Source: Pseudomonas sp. CROZ-RG-20F-R04-15
GTDB lineage: Bacteria; Pseudomonadota; Gammaproteobacteria; Pseudomonadales; Pseudomonadaceae
Direction: 5' to 3'
Assembly (NCBI RefSeq): GCF_022662375.1
Contig: NZ_JAKNQL010000028.1
Span: 1 to 64,000 of the forward strand
Length of the DNA: 64,000 nt
The notes beneath the pieces are model-generated. The model made no database searches, was not told where the DNA came from, and was given only the letters and a program-made list of their open reading frames with translations. This document shows, one piece after another, positions 44,938 to 52,810 of this stretch (position 1 is its first letter; the number at the start of each line of letters is the position of its first letter). The translations under genes and the position numbers were made by a program.

Positions 44938-47061
44938 TCAACCGGGCAGCGCGCTCCAGTCAAACGGTGCGGCAAAACTTGCGGCGTCTTCGGCAACCAA
45001 TGGCCGCGCCACGAGGAAGCCTTGCACGTACTCGCAGCCGTGAGCTTGCAGCCACTGGTATTGCTCGATGGTTTCCACCCCTTCAGCGATCACCAGCAAA
45101 CCGTATTGTTTGCACAGACTGATCACCGTGCTGACCAGTGAGGCGTCGCGTTTCGAGCCAGGCAATCGCGCAATGAGATGGCGATCAAGCTTGAGCGTAT
45201 CCAGCTCCAGATCGCGCAGATGCGCCAGCGAACACGGCCCGGAGCCAAAATCGTCCAGCGCCACGCGCACGCCGAGATTGCGCAGCAAGCGCAACTGCTT
45301 GCGGGTCTCGTCGGGGTTTTGCATCAACGCCTCTTCAGTGACTTCGACCTCCAGCTGCCGAGGCTGCAAGGCATGTCGCTCCATCACCTGACGCAACTCG
45401 GTGACCAGATTCGGCAGACTGAACTGGGTGTTGCTCAAACTCACGCCAAGCACCAGATCTTCGGCAAACAAGGTCTCCCAGGCTTTGCGCTGGCCGGCGC
45501 CGCGATGATAGATCCAGCTGCCGAGGCGACTGATCAGCCGCGCCTCCTCCAGCAATGGCAAAAACAATCCCGGCGGCACATCGCCGACGCTCGGGTGCTG
45601 CCAACGCAGCAAGGCTTCGAAACCACGAATCTGCCCCGTGTCGATGGCCACTTGCGGCTGATAGACCAGATTGAAATCACGGTTCTCAATGGCGCTGCGC
45701 ACGCTTTCTTCGAGCATCAGCCGCGAGCGCGCACGGCCATTCATTTCGTGATCGTAGAAACGGTATTGTTGGCGGCCAGCGCGCTTGGCTTCATACATGG
45801 CGATGTCGGAGGCGCGCAGCAATCCGTCAAGGTTCGAACCGCAGTCCGGATAAGTGGCGATGCCGATACTGGCGCCCAACGCGATGTCCAGCCCTTCGAT
45901 CTGCTGACAGATCGACACCCGCTCAATGAGTTTTTCGGCAATCTTCGCCGCTTGCTCGGGAAACTCCAGATCCAGCAGCGCAGTGAATTCATCGCCGCCC
46001 ATGCGCGCCAGAATGTCGAATGGCCGCAGACAGGCTTTCAATTGCTCGGAGACCCAGCGCAACACCCGATCGCCGACGTCGTGACCGAGTGAATCGTTTA
46101 CCCGTTTGAAGCCATCAAGATCCAGATACAGCAAGACCCAACTGCTATCGCTGCGCTCACCGCGCAGCAGCAGATTTTCCACGGTCTGGTAGAAGCCACG
46201 ACGGTTGAGCAAACCGGTCAACGGATCGGTGACCGCTTGAAATTCCAGTTGCTGATGCAAGTGACGCACCACCGACATGTCCAGCACGGTCACCACCATC
46301 GCATGTTGTTCGGTAGGCAACGCCGCGCAGGACAGGGCCACCGGCACCTGCTGGCCGGGCGCGGTGCGCAGCAAGGCATCGTGCAGCCTTAGCGTTTCGC
46401 CACGTTTGTAGCCGGCATAAAACTCGGAATCGGCCCACAGCGGAATGTGCGGCTTCTGCAGATAATCGAGAAACTCTTGACCTTCCAGCTCCTTCACCGG
46501 CGCATTCAGTAACCGCGAAATCGCCGGATTGGCAAAGCGGATCAAACCGTCCTCGCCCACCACCAATATCCCCTCGGCAGCGTTATCCAGCACCGAGGCA
46601 TTGAAGGCGCGCGCCACTTCCAGGTCATGACTCAGGCGCTGCAACGCGCGGCGATTACGCTGGTGTTCAAGCAACGCCTGCACTTTGGGCTTGAGGATCT
46701 GTGGGTCGAACGGCTTGAACAGGTAATCCACCGCACCACTGGCGTAACCCTTGATCACGGCGTCCTGGGATTGTTCGTTGGCGGTCAGAAAGATTATCGG
46801 CGTCAGGCGCGTGCGCTGACTGCCGCGCATCAGGCGCGCCACTTCAAAGCCGTCCATGCCCGGCATCTGCACATCCAGCAGCACCAGATCGACGTCGTGG
46901 GAGAGCAGAATATTGAGCGCTTCGAAACCGGAGGCTGCGGTGAGGACGTGCCAATCCTGGCGCTGCAGCAACGCGCGCATGCTGATCAGATTTTCAGGGT
47001 AATCATCGACGATCAAAAGGACAGAGCTGCCTTCACCTGGCGGGGGTTGCGCGCATTCCAT
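44938..47061 (-). CDS. Response regulator with PAS, GGDEF and EAL domains
   Basis: 707-aa cyclic-di-GMP enzyme. The receiver domain spans residues 10-130 with phospho-acceptor D63. A PAS domain covers about 150-260. The diguanylate cyclase has an intact G355-G-D-E-F359 and an RxxD inhibitory site (RPFD) five residues upstream. The phosphodiesterase has E482-A-L, DDFGSG and KLDR. The EAL metal-site asparagine expected in VNLS is serine (VSLS, S541), which may weaken hydrolysis. ATG 47061 is the best start; 22 further codons are open upstream. No histidine kinase gene is adjacent. Confidence 0.9.
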   Translation of the reverse strand: MECAQPPPGEGSSVLLIVDDYPENLISMRALLQRQDWHVLTAASGFEALNILLSHDVDLVLLDVQMPGMDGFEVARLMRGSQRTRLTPIIFLTANEQSQDAVIKGYASGAVDYLFKPFDPQILKPKVQALLEHQRNRRALQRLSHDLEVARAFNASVLDNAAEGILVVGEDGLIRFANPAISRLLNAPVKELEGQEFLDYLQKPHIPLWADSEFYAGYKRGETLRLHDALLRTAPGQQVPVALSCAALPTEQHAMVVTVLDMSVVRHLHQQLEFQAVTDPLTGLLNRRGFYQTVENLLLRGERSDSSWVLLYLDLDGFKRVNDSLGHDVGDRVLRWVSEQLKACLRPFDILARMGGDEFTALLDLEFPEQAAKIAEKLIERVSICQQIEGLDIALGASIGIATYPDCGSNLDGLLRASDIAMYEAKRAGRQQYRFYDHEMNGRARSRLMLEESVRSAIENRDFNLVYQPQVAIDTGQIRGFEALLRWQHPSVGDVPPGLFLPLLEEARLISRLGSWIYHRGAGQRKAWETLFAEDLVLGVSLSNTQFSLPNLVTELRQVMERHALQPRQLEVEVTEEALMQNPDETRKQLRLLRNLGVRVALDDFGSGPCSLAHLRDLELDTLKLDRHLIARLPGSKRDASLVSTVISLCKQYGLLVIAEGVETIEQYQWLQAHGCEYVQGFLVARPLVAEDAASFAAPFDWSALPG

Positions 47062-47344
47062 GCTGCTTCTCTTGTCGGGACTTTCGGTCGGTTTCCGGTA
47101 AAAACCGCACACATACTGAGCCTTCACTCTAGTACTGGATCCAGGAAAGCAGAAGCTGTCATCAGGCCATCATTTAACCAAAGCGTGAATTTGCCGACTA
47201 ACGGTCAGCGCTGAAGCCCCCGGAAACCGGCAGAGATGGCATTTCGACAGGATGTTGACGTCAATCATCTGCCAAACGGGCATTAACAAAAAATCCCTCT
47301 ACGCTTATAAAGGCCGCCCCAAAACGTGCGGGCTAGAGCTTCTG

Positions 47345-47356
47345 GCACGTACGTGC
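47345..47356. promoter_or_regulatory. 12-bp palindrome before the PL7 lyase
   Basis: GCACGTACGTGC, 26 nt upstream of the lyase ATG. A possible operator overlapping the promoter or leader; no regulator is identified. Confidence 0.35.
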
Positions 47357-47382
47357 AGTGAATCTTGAGTGGAAGAACCGAC

Positions 47383-48051
47383 ATGATCGATCTCGCAACC
47401 TGGAACCTCAGCGTTCCCGTTGGCAGCCCGCCATACACCGTCGAAACCTCCAAACTGGTGAACGGCTTCAAAGATCAGTACTTCCATTCCGACACCGGCA
47501 CCTTGTTCTTCTGGTCACCGGTTACCGGGTCAAAAACCGAAAACGCCATCTACCCGCGCACCGAACTGCGGGAGACCTACAGCAACGGCACGCTGCGCAA
47601 CTGGTATTACCCGGACGCCGACAATTCACTGCGCGCGACCGTGACGGTGAACAAAGTACCGAGCTCCGGCAAGATCGTCATCGGCCAGATTCATGCTTAT
47701 GAAAGCCAGAAGCCGATGGTCAAACTTGAATATCAATACAAAACCAAAACCGAGACCGGCAACCTGGTGATCAAGGTGCGCATGCACCCGGACGAGGATG
47801 AGAGTCGCGTTATCACCCTGGCGACCGGGATCAAACTGGATCGCGAATTCAACTACCTCATACACCTGAGCCCCGGCGGTGCGTTGGGTGTGAGTGCGGC
47901 GGGTTATCAGTGGGATTCACAGATCAGTGCGACGTGGCGAAACAAGCCGTTGTACTTCAAGGCGGGGGTTTATGTGCAGGACAACACCGGGTATACGAGT
48001 GAGGGTGGGCAAGTGACCTTCAGCAAGCTTGATATTGATCATGACAAATAA
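47383..48051 (+). CDS. Polysaccharide lyase family 7 (alginate-lyase type)
   Basis: 222-aa PL7 enzyme with all three hallmark blocks: R59-T-E-L-R63, Q102-I-H104 and Y191-FKAGVYVQ199. It cleaves poly-uronate chains by beta-elimination; alginate is the usual substrate. There is no signal peptide or lipobox, so it would stay in the cytoplasm unless released by lysis or another route, as with some other short Pseudomonas PL7 enzymes. ATG 47383 follows GGAAG. It opens the accessory block that continues to 52.9 kb. Confidence 0.9.
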   Translation: MIDLATWNLSVPVGSPPYTVETSKLVNGFKDQYFHSDTGTLFFWSPVTGSKTENAIYPRTELRETYSNGTLRNWYYPDADNSLRATVTVNKVPSSGKIVIGQIHAYESQKPMVKLEYQYKTKTETGNLVIKVRMHPDEDESRVITLATGIKLDREFNYLIHLSPGGALGVSAAGYQWDSQISATWRNKPLYFKAGVYVQDNTGYTSEGGQVTFSKLDIDHDK

Positions 48052-48084
48052 CAGGGCACTTAACTGAGCATCAATGATCGATGA

Positions 48085-48122
48085 CTTAAAATCAAAATCG
48101 GCAGACTTTCTCAAGTCTGCCG
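48085..48122 (-). terminator. Terminator between the convergent lyase and 133-aa genes
   Basis: Ten-bp stem CGGCAGACTT / AAGTCTGCCG with a 4-nt loop (48099-48122), followed on the minus strand by ATTTTGATTTTA. It best serves the minus-strand gene ending at 48153. Confidence 0.7.
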
Positions 48123-48152
48123 CATGACATTGATATCGCAGCAAAGATGAAA

Positions 48153-48554
48153 TTAACTATTTTTAAAATCAAACATCGCAATCAAAGAAAATGCTTTTTC
48201 TTCGGAACAATAGATCACACCCTTCGGATAATCTCCGCCTCGCTCCAAACAAACAAAGCCCTTGGCACTCCTTGAGTTATCAATCCCGTCCAACTCCAGC
48301 TGCACGTGGGCAGCTGTGCCGGGGTTACCTAGACTGTGCGGCACGTTAAGTGGAAGTTTTTTGTCGATTCCGGAACCAATATAAAACTCATTTTTGCCTA
48401 AATACTGAAAAAATTTAAATCTAAAATACTCTCCATTGTGTTCCAAAAACTCTCGCCCACGAATTGAGACAGTAAAGCTTTCCCCATCGGGAGTCGCCAG
48501 AAACATCTGAACGTCGCCAACACCAACACTGGTAACTCTTTTGTCCTTTTGCAT
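48153..48554 (-). CDS. 133-aa protein of unknown function
   Basis: I do not recognise this protein. It is soluble, beta-rich in pattern (VGVGDVQMFLATPDG, FTVSIRGREF, FRFKFFQYLG) and has no signal peptide. Two cysteines are near the C-terminus (VCLERGG, IYCSEE). It is AT-richer than the core genome. A good ribosome site (AGGACGG) precedes the ATG, and copy B of the shared 20-bp dyad lies 58 nt upstream. It diverges from the avidin-like candidate gene, whose copy C faces the other way. Confidence 0.75.
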   Translation of the reverse strand: MQKDKRVTSVGVGDVQMFLATPDGESFTVSIRGREFLEHNGEYFRFKFFQYLGKNEFYIGSGIDKKLPLNVPHSLGNPGTAAHVQLELDGIDNSRSAKGFVCLERGGDYPKGVIYCSEEKAFSLIAMFDFKNS

Positions 48555-48612
48555 TTTTACCGTCCTGATAGATAAATGTGCCCTTACAATAAATGGCTAA
48601 AAAATTTTCCAC

Positions 48613-48632
48613 ACCTGTAACATCTGACAGGT
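48613..48632 (-). promoter_or_regulatory. 20-bp dyad, copy B
   Basis: Plus-strand ACCTGTAACATCTGACAGGT, 58 nt before the minus-strand 133-aa gene. Same motif as 9319, 48852 and 50685. The 376-nt divergent gap (48555-48930) contains this copy and copy C, with AT-rich promoter-like DNA between and no gene. Confidence 0.65.
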
Positions 48633-48851
48633 TCTTATACTTAAAAAGAATACCCAAAGACTTCTTAACAACTCAATGAGCGAATCCGGCCAAGAACAAC
48701 TGGTTGGATTGCGAAGTGGTGCGGACGCTAATAAAAATACCGAGGGGAAGGATAGATTAAATAGATCTGTCCTCTTTTAGGCACAACAACCATTTCCGTT
48801 ACATTCAAAACGGAATTAAAAAACGTACAGAAATCCAAAAAAGATATAAAA

Positions 48852-48871
48852 ACCTGTCAGACCTGACAGTT
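48852..48871 (+). promoter_or_regulatory. 20-bp dyad, copy C
   Basis: ACCTGTCAGACCTGACAGTT, 59 nt before the ATG at 48931. The inner arms CTGTCAG / CTGACAG are perfectly complementary. Downstream, GTTGACAC (48900) has a counterpart GTTGACAC at 9363 after copy A. Confidence 0.65.
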
Positions 48872-48930
48872 GGCCCTGTTAACCAACCCCGATAACGTTG
48901 TTGACACATCAATCCGCCAAGAAGCCGCCC

Positions 48931-49341
48931 ATGCCTGGTCCACTCGGAAACTTCTGCAACGACGACAACAGCTTTTGCATAGACATTACCCATGCAAACG
49001 CAAACAACGGTCAGTTATGGGGCACGCTGAAAGATAACGCTCAGAGCTACCCGATTGCCGGGTCTTATTACCACCGAGACAGTACCTACACCGACGTTTG
49101 GTTCATGACCGACATCGCCGATGCAAAAGACAGCTGGCAAGGAGAAATGGACTTTTTGAGAGGTTACCCGACACTCAGCGCCATCCGCGCTCATGCCACG
49201 GGAGGCGGGCGCCATGCCCTGACCGGTTATCACTTGAAAGAGAAGCCTCCTCCCCAGTCAAAACACTGCGCTCATTCAAGTGCGGAGGCACCGCTTTACG
49301 GTGGATTATTCGTTCAGTTGAAGCGCTGGATGCTCGGTTGA
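48931..49341 (+). CDS. Small protein with an avidin-like pattern (tentative)
   Basis: 136-aa protein, not firmly recognised. The order of short beta motifs resembles avidin/streptavidin: GNFCNDDNSFCIDI (N10 and S14 spaced as biotin-binding N23 and S27 of streptavidin), GQLWGTL, SYPIAGSYY, TDVWFMTDI, DSWQGEMDF (compare TWSGQY) and LSAIRAHA. Several other biotin ligands are not conserved, including the final Asp. No signal peptide is seen. The C-terminal 30 residues are proline- and basic-rich and lie outside that fold. ATG 48931 is used; a TTG eleven codons earlier is also possible. Controlled by dyad copy C. Confidence 0.5.
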   Translation: MPGPLGNFCNDDNSFCIDITHANANNGQLWGTLKDNAQSYPIAGSYYHRDSTYTDVWFMTDIADAKDSWQGEMDFLRGYPTLSAIRAHATGGGRHALTGYHLKEKPPPQSKHCAHSSAEAPLYGGLFVQLKRWMLG

Positions 49342-49507
49342 CCTGTTTTAAATCCAGCCTTTAAACAGCGCTGTTTAGATCTGTCAGCAGTTACGTCCGG
49401 ATGCCTACAACAGCTTGCGCCGTTGCCTACCACTACGCCAGAATCCGCCGGCTTGTGCGCCTGGCGGGCCATCGGTAACTTGATTCGCGTCACTGATTTC
49501 CAGTGAT

Positions 49508-49661
49508 CGGGTTTAGTAGCCCGTGGTGTTTTTCAGTTATGTGCAAAGCGCATCCGTCGGTCATTGCTGTCCGACTTGATGGTGGCTGTGTGCAGGGCGC
49601 TTCGGCGCGCCGGTCAATGCTGAATACTCCCCGGTCTACTAACCTGCGCACAGCTGCCACC
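49508..49661 (+). ncRNA. Structured leader upstream of the DUF6124 gene
   Basis: This region folds into several short stems: CGGG/CCCG (49508-49523), GTCGG/CCGAC (49556-49575) and GCGC-TTCG-GCGC (49597-49608, a stable tetraloop). Two longer pairings are GGTTTAGTAG (49510) with CTACTAACC (49636), and GGTGGCTGTGTGCAGG (49581) with CCTGCGCACAGCTGCCACC (49643). The order of these two makes a pseudoknot-like topology or two alternative folds. It ends 49 nt before the ATG at 49711. The rest of the 49342-49710 gap contains a degenerate dyad half-site at 49377 and no gene. Confidence 0.55.
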
Positions 49662-49710
49662 CTTCTTTTAGTAGAGAAGACGAAGCGGCTCCATCAGGAG
49701 TTTTCAGCTA

Positions 49711-50073
49711 ATGATTAAATCAACGCCACACCCGCCAGAAACAGATCCCGCATCCCCCTACGAATCCCTCGACTCAAAAAAACTCAACGACGCCGCCGAG
49801 CGCGCCCTCGACCATTACCTCAAACCGTCCGCCTTCATCATGGCAAGTATGCATAAACCCGAACCCATGTACCTCGCCAACCCGAAGTACAACACCGAAT
49901 CCCTGCTGGCCAACGCCAGCGAGACCCTGGGTTCAGCCAGCGAAATGCTCAACAACTTCGCCGCCATGCTCGACACCTCCCACCGCAAGACCGCGCTGGG
50001 CATTGCGCAAGTCGTCATGCTTGGAGAACTGGCGGTGAATCAGGCACTGGATCACGTTGAACTGAAGGAGTAG
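49711..50073 (+). CDS. DUF6124 family protein
   Basis: 120-aa Pseudomonas-type small protein (DUF6124, formerly grouped with DUF3077-like). The opening MIKSTPHPPETDPASPYESL and the helical LNDAAERALDHYL and ETLGSASEMLNNFAAMLD segments are typical. No signal peptide or membrane segment. Function is unknown. A ribosome site (AGGAG) lies 10 nt before the ATG, and the structured leader precedes it, so post-transcriptional control is likely. Confidence 0.82.
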   Translation: MIKSTPHPPETDPASPYESLDSKKLNDAAERALDHYLKPSAFIMASMHKPEPMYLANPKYNTESLLANASETLGSASEMLNNFAAMLDTSHRKTALGIAQVVMLGELAVNQALDHVELKE

Positions 50074-50100
50074 TCACTGATAAAGGACTTTCGTCGAAAA

Positions 50101-50203
50101 ATCTTCCAAACTTCCTTTACAGGTGCCATTCAGTTAGCTGTGCCTTGTGAAGTGCCACTGTGGAGAAGGCGGCGCAAGCAGCTTGAAAAAGGGTCTGGAA
50201 GAT
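50101..50203. repeat. 103-bp segment with 11-bp inverted ends
   Basis: ATCTTCCAAAC (50101) and GTCTGGAAGAT (50193) are inverted repeats with one mismatch. Between them are smaller stems and no gene. It may be a palindromic insertion or a transcript hairpin between the DUF6124 and XRE genes. Confidence 0.4.
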
Positions 50204-50242
50204 CAAGTAGGCGCGGCGCGGGCGGGCGGACTCATAACGATC

Positions 50243-50281
50243 AAATGTAGCGTTTACGCCACATTTAACTTTGAAAGTTAA
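50243..50281. promoter_or_regulatory. Two overlapping dyads before the orphan XRE gene
   Basis: AAATGTAGCG-TTTA-CGCCACATTT (50243-50266, one mismatch) overlaps TTAACTTTGAAAGTTAA (50265-50281, perfect). The second ends 11 nt before the ATG at 50293. A likely autoregulatory operator. Confidence 0.6.
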
Positions 50282-50292
50282 AGAGACAGTAC

Positions 50293-50544
50293 ATGGATCA
50301 CGTTCTATTAATGAGCCGCCTCGCCGCCCAATTACGCATAAAGCGTAGGGCGCGCGGACTAACGCAAGCGCAACTCGCCGACCTCGCGAGAGTGACGCGA
50401 GAGAAAGTCATCGCTATAGAGAAAGGCTACCTTTCCGTGAGCATGAACGCCTATGCACGTGTTATTGCCGCTCTGGATTGCGAGCTCACCGTCATTCCAG
50501 CAGTGATGCCCACGCTTGAAGAAGTAGCGGAAATATTTGTCTGA
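50293..50544 (+). CDS. XRE-family regulator, orphan
   Basis: 83-aa single-domain Cro/CI-type protein: LAAQLRIKRRARGLTQAQLADLARVTREKVIAIEKG contains the helix-turn-helix at residues about 10-45, and the tail ends ELTVIPAVMPTLEEVAEIFV, resembling HipB-type antitoxin tails. No toxin gene is adjacent (the nearest is hipA at 51283 with its own hipB). It has its own promoter dyads and its own terminator, so it is a single-gene unit. Confidence 0.8.
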   Translation: MDHVLLMSRLAAQLRIKRRARGLTQAQLADLARVTREKVIAIEKGYLSVSMNAYARVIAALDCELTVIPAVMPTLEEVAEIFV

Positions 50545-50553
50545 TCACACCCA

Positions 50554-50584
50554 TAAAAAACCCGCCTCTTGGCGGGTTATTTAT
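50554..50584 (+). terminator. Terminator of the orphan XRE gene
   Basis: AACCCGCC / GGCGGGTT stem with a 4-nt loop, A-run before and TATTTAT after. Nearly identical to the terminator at 52916. Confidence 0.88.
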
Positions 50585-50684
50585 CAGAACGATTTAAAAC
50601 AACAAGATGCCCCTTCAACGCGCCACCTGAATTCAGCATAAAAGTAATAACCCAGAACAAATTTATCGCCAATGAACATTAAAA

Positions 50685-50704
50685 CCTGTCAGTTATTACA
50701 GGTT
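50685..50704 (+). promoter_or_regulatory. 20-bp dyad, copy D
   Basis: ACCTGTCAGTTATTACAGGT, 124 nt before the ATG at 50829. Its reverse complement matches copies A and B at 16-18 of 20 bases. TATAAG follows shortly. Confidence 0.6.
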
Positions 50705-50828
50705 CACCTTATAAGATAACCGATTAAAATCCCCTCAAGCCAAGGGTAAGCACAGAAATACAATTGGCTGAACTTGCCTCATTCAGAAATCGGGCAAGCT
50801 CCCACAAACATTACAAGGAGTAATAAAC

Positions 50829-51101
50829 ATGGCTAATGAAACACGTATCACAGCCATCCGAAAAGACGTAAATGCCTTTTTCATTACCGGAACATCCGTT
50901 CCTAACCGCAGGATCTACGTCACACTATCTCCACACGGCGCGACTCAGTTAGGAGAAGGAGATTCTAACGGAAACGGAAATTTTGGATTTTTAATTAGTT
51001 TCCCAAATAAAGGCTCACAAGATGTTGTTGCAACAGCCTTGGTAAATGGGCTCGCTGACAACACAAAATGGTCAGACGTATATAAGTTCAAGGTTGAATA
51101 G
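50829..51101 (+). CDS. Single Ig-like domain protein
   Basis: 90-aa protein that reads as one bacterial Ig-like beta-sandwich domain: FFITGTSVPNRRIYVTLS, then GDSNGNGNFGFLISFP and GSQDVVATALVNG, the repeat form usually found in large adhesins. Here it stands alone with no signal peptide or membrane anchor. AAGGAG precedes the ATG. Preceded by copy D of the shared dyad and followed by its own terminator. Role unknown; a free Ig-like unit could be a binding or effector protein. Confidence 0.68.
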   Translation: MANETRITAIRKDVNAFFITGTSVPNRRIYVTLSPHGATQLGEGDSNGNGNFGFLISFPNKGSQDVVATALVNGLADNTKWSDVYKFKVE

Positions 51102-51144
51102 TTTAAAAACTTTAGAAACCTATACTATCTGCTTTAACCAACTA

Positions 51145-51177
51145 TAAAAAACCGCCTTTCAGGCGGCTTTTTATTTA
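51145..51177 (+). terminator. Terminator of the Ig-like gene
   Basis: CCGCCT / AGGCGG stem with a 3-nt loop followed by CTTTTTATTTAT. Confidence 0.85.
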
Positions 51178-51282
51178 TGCAGTTAAAAAACCAGCCCGAG
51201 CTGAAGCCAAATGTTCGACTCCCCTCCAATAAAACTGAAATATAGAACGCCGCCACCTGATGAGCACCCGATCCTGGCAAAC

Positions 51283-52569
51283 TCACTTCGAGCGTTTCTT
51301 CCTCGCATCCAATACAGGCTTACGCTTCAATCCCGCCCCAACCGAGTCATTCAAGGCAACTGTACGTCCGGCATCCCATTCACTTTGCATCCCCACAAAC
51401 AATTCAGCATCCACTCGGGACCTATGAGCAGCCAGTGCCTGACTCATTGCCTCAGCTATCCGCTCAATGATCAATGCCGGCCTATCCACCGAGCAGTGTT
51501 TGCGGCCGAAATCGATCAGTTGCTGGCGATCCGGGTAGTCTTTGGTTTTATTCATTTTGATTGCCAGGGTACGGTCAACCAGTGACCGCCCGGACTTCGG
51601 ATTGTAGTTTTCATAGACCGTGGTGGTCGTAACATCGTAAATCGGGGCCAACTGCACGGTTTCTGGAGCCGCGGGCTGCGTGTATATCACGCCGAAGTTC
51701 TTCAAATGTGCATCGCCATTGCGCACCATCACCGAAAGGCAGACAGAGGAAAAGTATCGCTCCAGCTCCCGTATCGGATCGGCATGGCGACATACCTGGC
51801 GGATCACAGCCGCGAGGGTTTCATAGCTCTGCGAATACTTGTAATTGTCGTGAGGATCTTTGTTCAGACCCAACAGTACCGCCATGTCTTCGAAGCCGAA
51901 CCGGCCGGACGACGTCAGGTCAAACCGCTCCATGACGAACAGCTCGCCGCTCTCGGAAAGCCAGAACGGTGGCGTTTCCAAACCTGCCAGCCGTGCCGCT
52001 TCCAGACACAAAAACTCGTTCTGGGCCAAGTGCTCATACTCCTCGGCTCCTGATTTGACGATAAGGTCGGAGCTGAGCATGGTTTTTCGGCTACCGGCGA
52101 GTTTGTCCAGGTCAGGCACCAGTACCTTGGGCTGCACTCCGGAAATACCCGACTCAAAGTAGGTTTCAACCAGAAAGTTGAAAACACCCTGAGAGGCGTC
52201 GGCAGACAGAATGTCTTGCAGACCGACCTGTGCGCGCACAGCGGTAGACGGCTCAGCCATATTTTCATAGGTGAGGCGACCAATCTGATTGCCGCCAATG
52301 ACCGAGAGCAAGCGCATTTCATCGACCTGCATATGCTTGGCCATTCGGCGCTTGATCTGATCGGCCAGAAAACCCTCCGGCACATTCATATCGAAGATCG
52401 GGTGCAGCACATTGCTCACCGCGGGCGTCGGGTCATAGGGCATGACCAACGAGACTTCCCGAGACGCTTCTGCCGTCTGGTAGGCAAACGAGAACTGCGA
52501 ACCTTTGGACAGCTCACCCGCGCAGCCTTGCGGCGTCATGACGTTGAGTCGTTTGACCTTACTCATCAT
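51283..52569 (-). CDS. hipA: HipA-type serine/threonine kinase toxin
   Basis: 428-aa HipA-family kinase, near the 440 residues of E. coli HipA. N-terminal Couple_hipA domain to about residue 110, then the kinase domain. The catalytic motif NGDAHLKN has D286 and N291 (compare D309 and N314 of E. coli HipA), and D312 in APIYDV is the metal-binding Asp. The canonical HipA poisons translation by phosphorylating glutamyl-tRNA synthetase. Its start overlaps hipB by 11 bp, the usual antitoxin-first operon. Confidence 0.9.
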   Translation of the reverse strand: MMSKVKRLNVMTPQGCAGELSKGSQFSFAYQTAEASREVSLVMPYDPTPAVSNVLHPIFDMNVPEGFLADQIKRRMAKHMQVDEMRLLSVIGGNQIGRLTYENMAEPSTAVRAQVGLQDILSADASQGVFNFLVETYFESGISGVQPKVLVPDLDKLAGSRKTMLSSDLIVKSGAEEYEHLAQNEFLCLEAARLAGLETPPFWLSESGELFVMERFDLTSSGRFGFEDMAVLLGLNKDPHDNYKYSQSYETLAAVIRQVCRHADPIRELERYFSSVCLSVMVRNGDAHLKNFGVIYTQPAAPETVQLAPIYDVTTTTVYENYNPKSGRSLVDRTLAIKMNKTKDYPDRQQLIDFGRKHCSVDRPALIIERIAEAMSQALAAHRSRVDAELFVGMQSEWDAGRTVALNDSVGAGLKRKPVLDARKKRSK

Positions 52570-52810
52570 GCTCTACCAGATCGGCAAGTGACTTGAGATC
52601 GATTCGGTTGTCGACAATTTCAAGCGCCATGCCCAACGCGGCAATCACCCGGAATACCGTATAAAAAGCGACGTTTTCACCGGCCTCAAGATCGATGATG
52701 GTCTTGCGACTGCATTTGGCCTTGTGCGCAAGCATTAGCTGGCTATAGCCCTTGGCTTTTCGCAGCTGACGAATGCGTTCGGCGAAAATCGCAGGATTAT
52801 TCAGGATCAA
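52559..52810 (-). CDS. hipB: HipB-type antitoxin
   Basis: 83-aa XRE antitoxin: FAERIRQLRKAKGYSQLMLAHKAKCSRKTIIDLEAGEN is the helix-turn-helix. The start is TTG 52810; no ATG lies nearby, and AGGTGA is placed 5-6 nt upstream. That ribosome site falls inside one arm of the operator, so bound HipB would block both transcription and translation initiation. Overlap with hipA points to coupled synthesis. Confidence 0.88.
   Translation of the reverse strand: MILNNPAIFAERIRQLRKAKGYSQLMLAHKAKCSRKTIIDLEAGENVAFYTVFRVIAALGMALEIVDNRIDLKSLADLVEHDE

Noticed and set aside
47345..47356. An AlgU-type promoter before the PL7 lyase
   Set aside because: No GAACTT-N16-TCTGA pair is present; only the 12-bp palindrome can be supported.
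49377..49396. A fifth copy of the 20-bp dyad (ATCTGTCAG...TTAC)
   Set aside because: The left arm fits but the right arm does not (GTCC instead of AGGT). It lies about 315 nt before the next start codon, so it is at most a relic.
49503..49718. A 71-codon open frame in the DUF6124 leader
   Set aside because: It overlaps the multi-stem structured region, has no ribosome site and reads as unrelated low-complexity sequence ending in the DUF6124 start.
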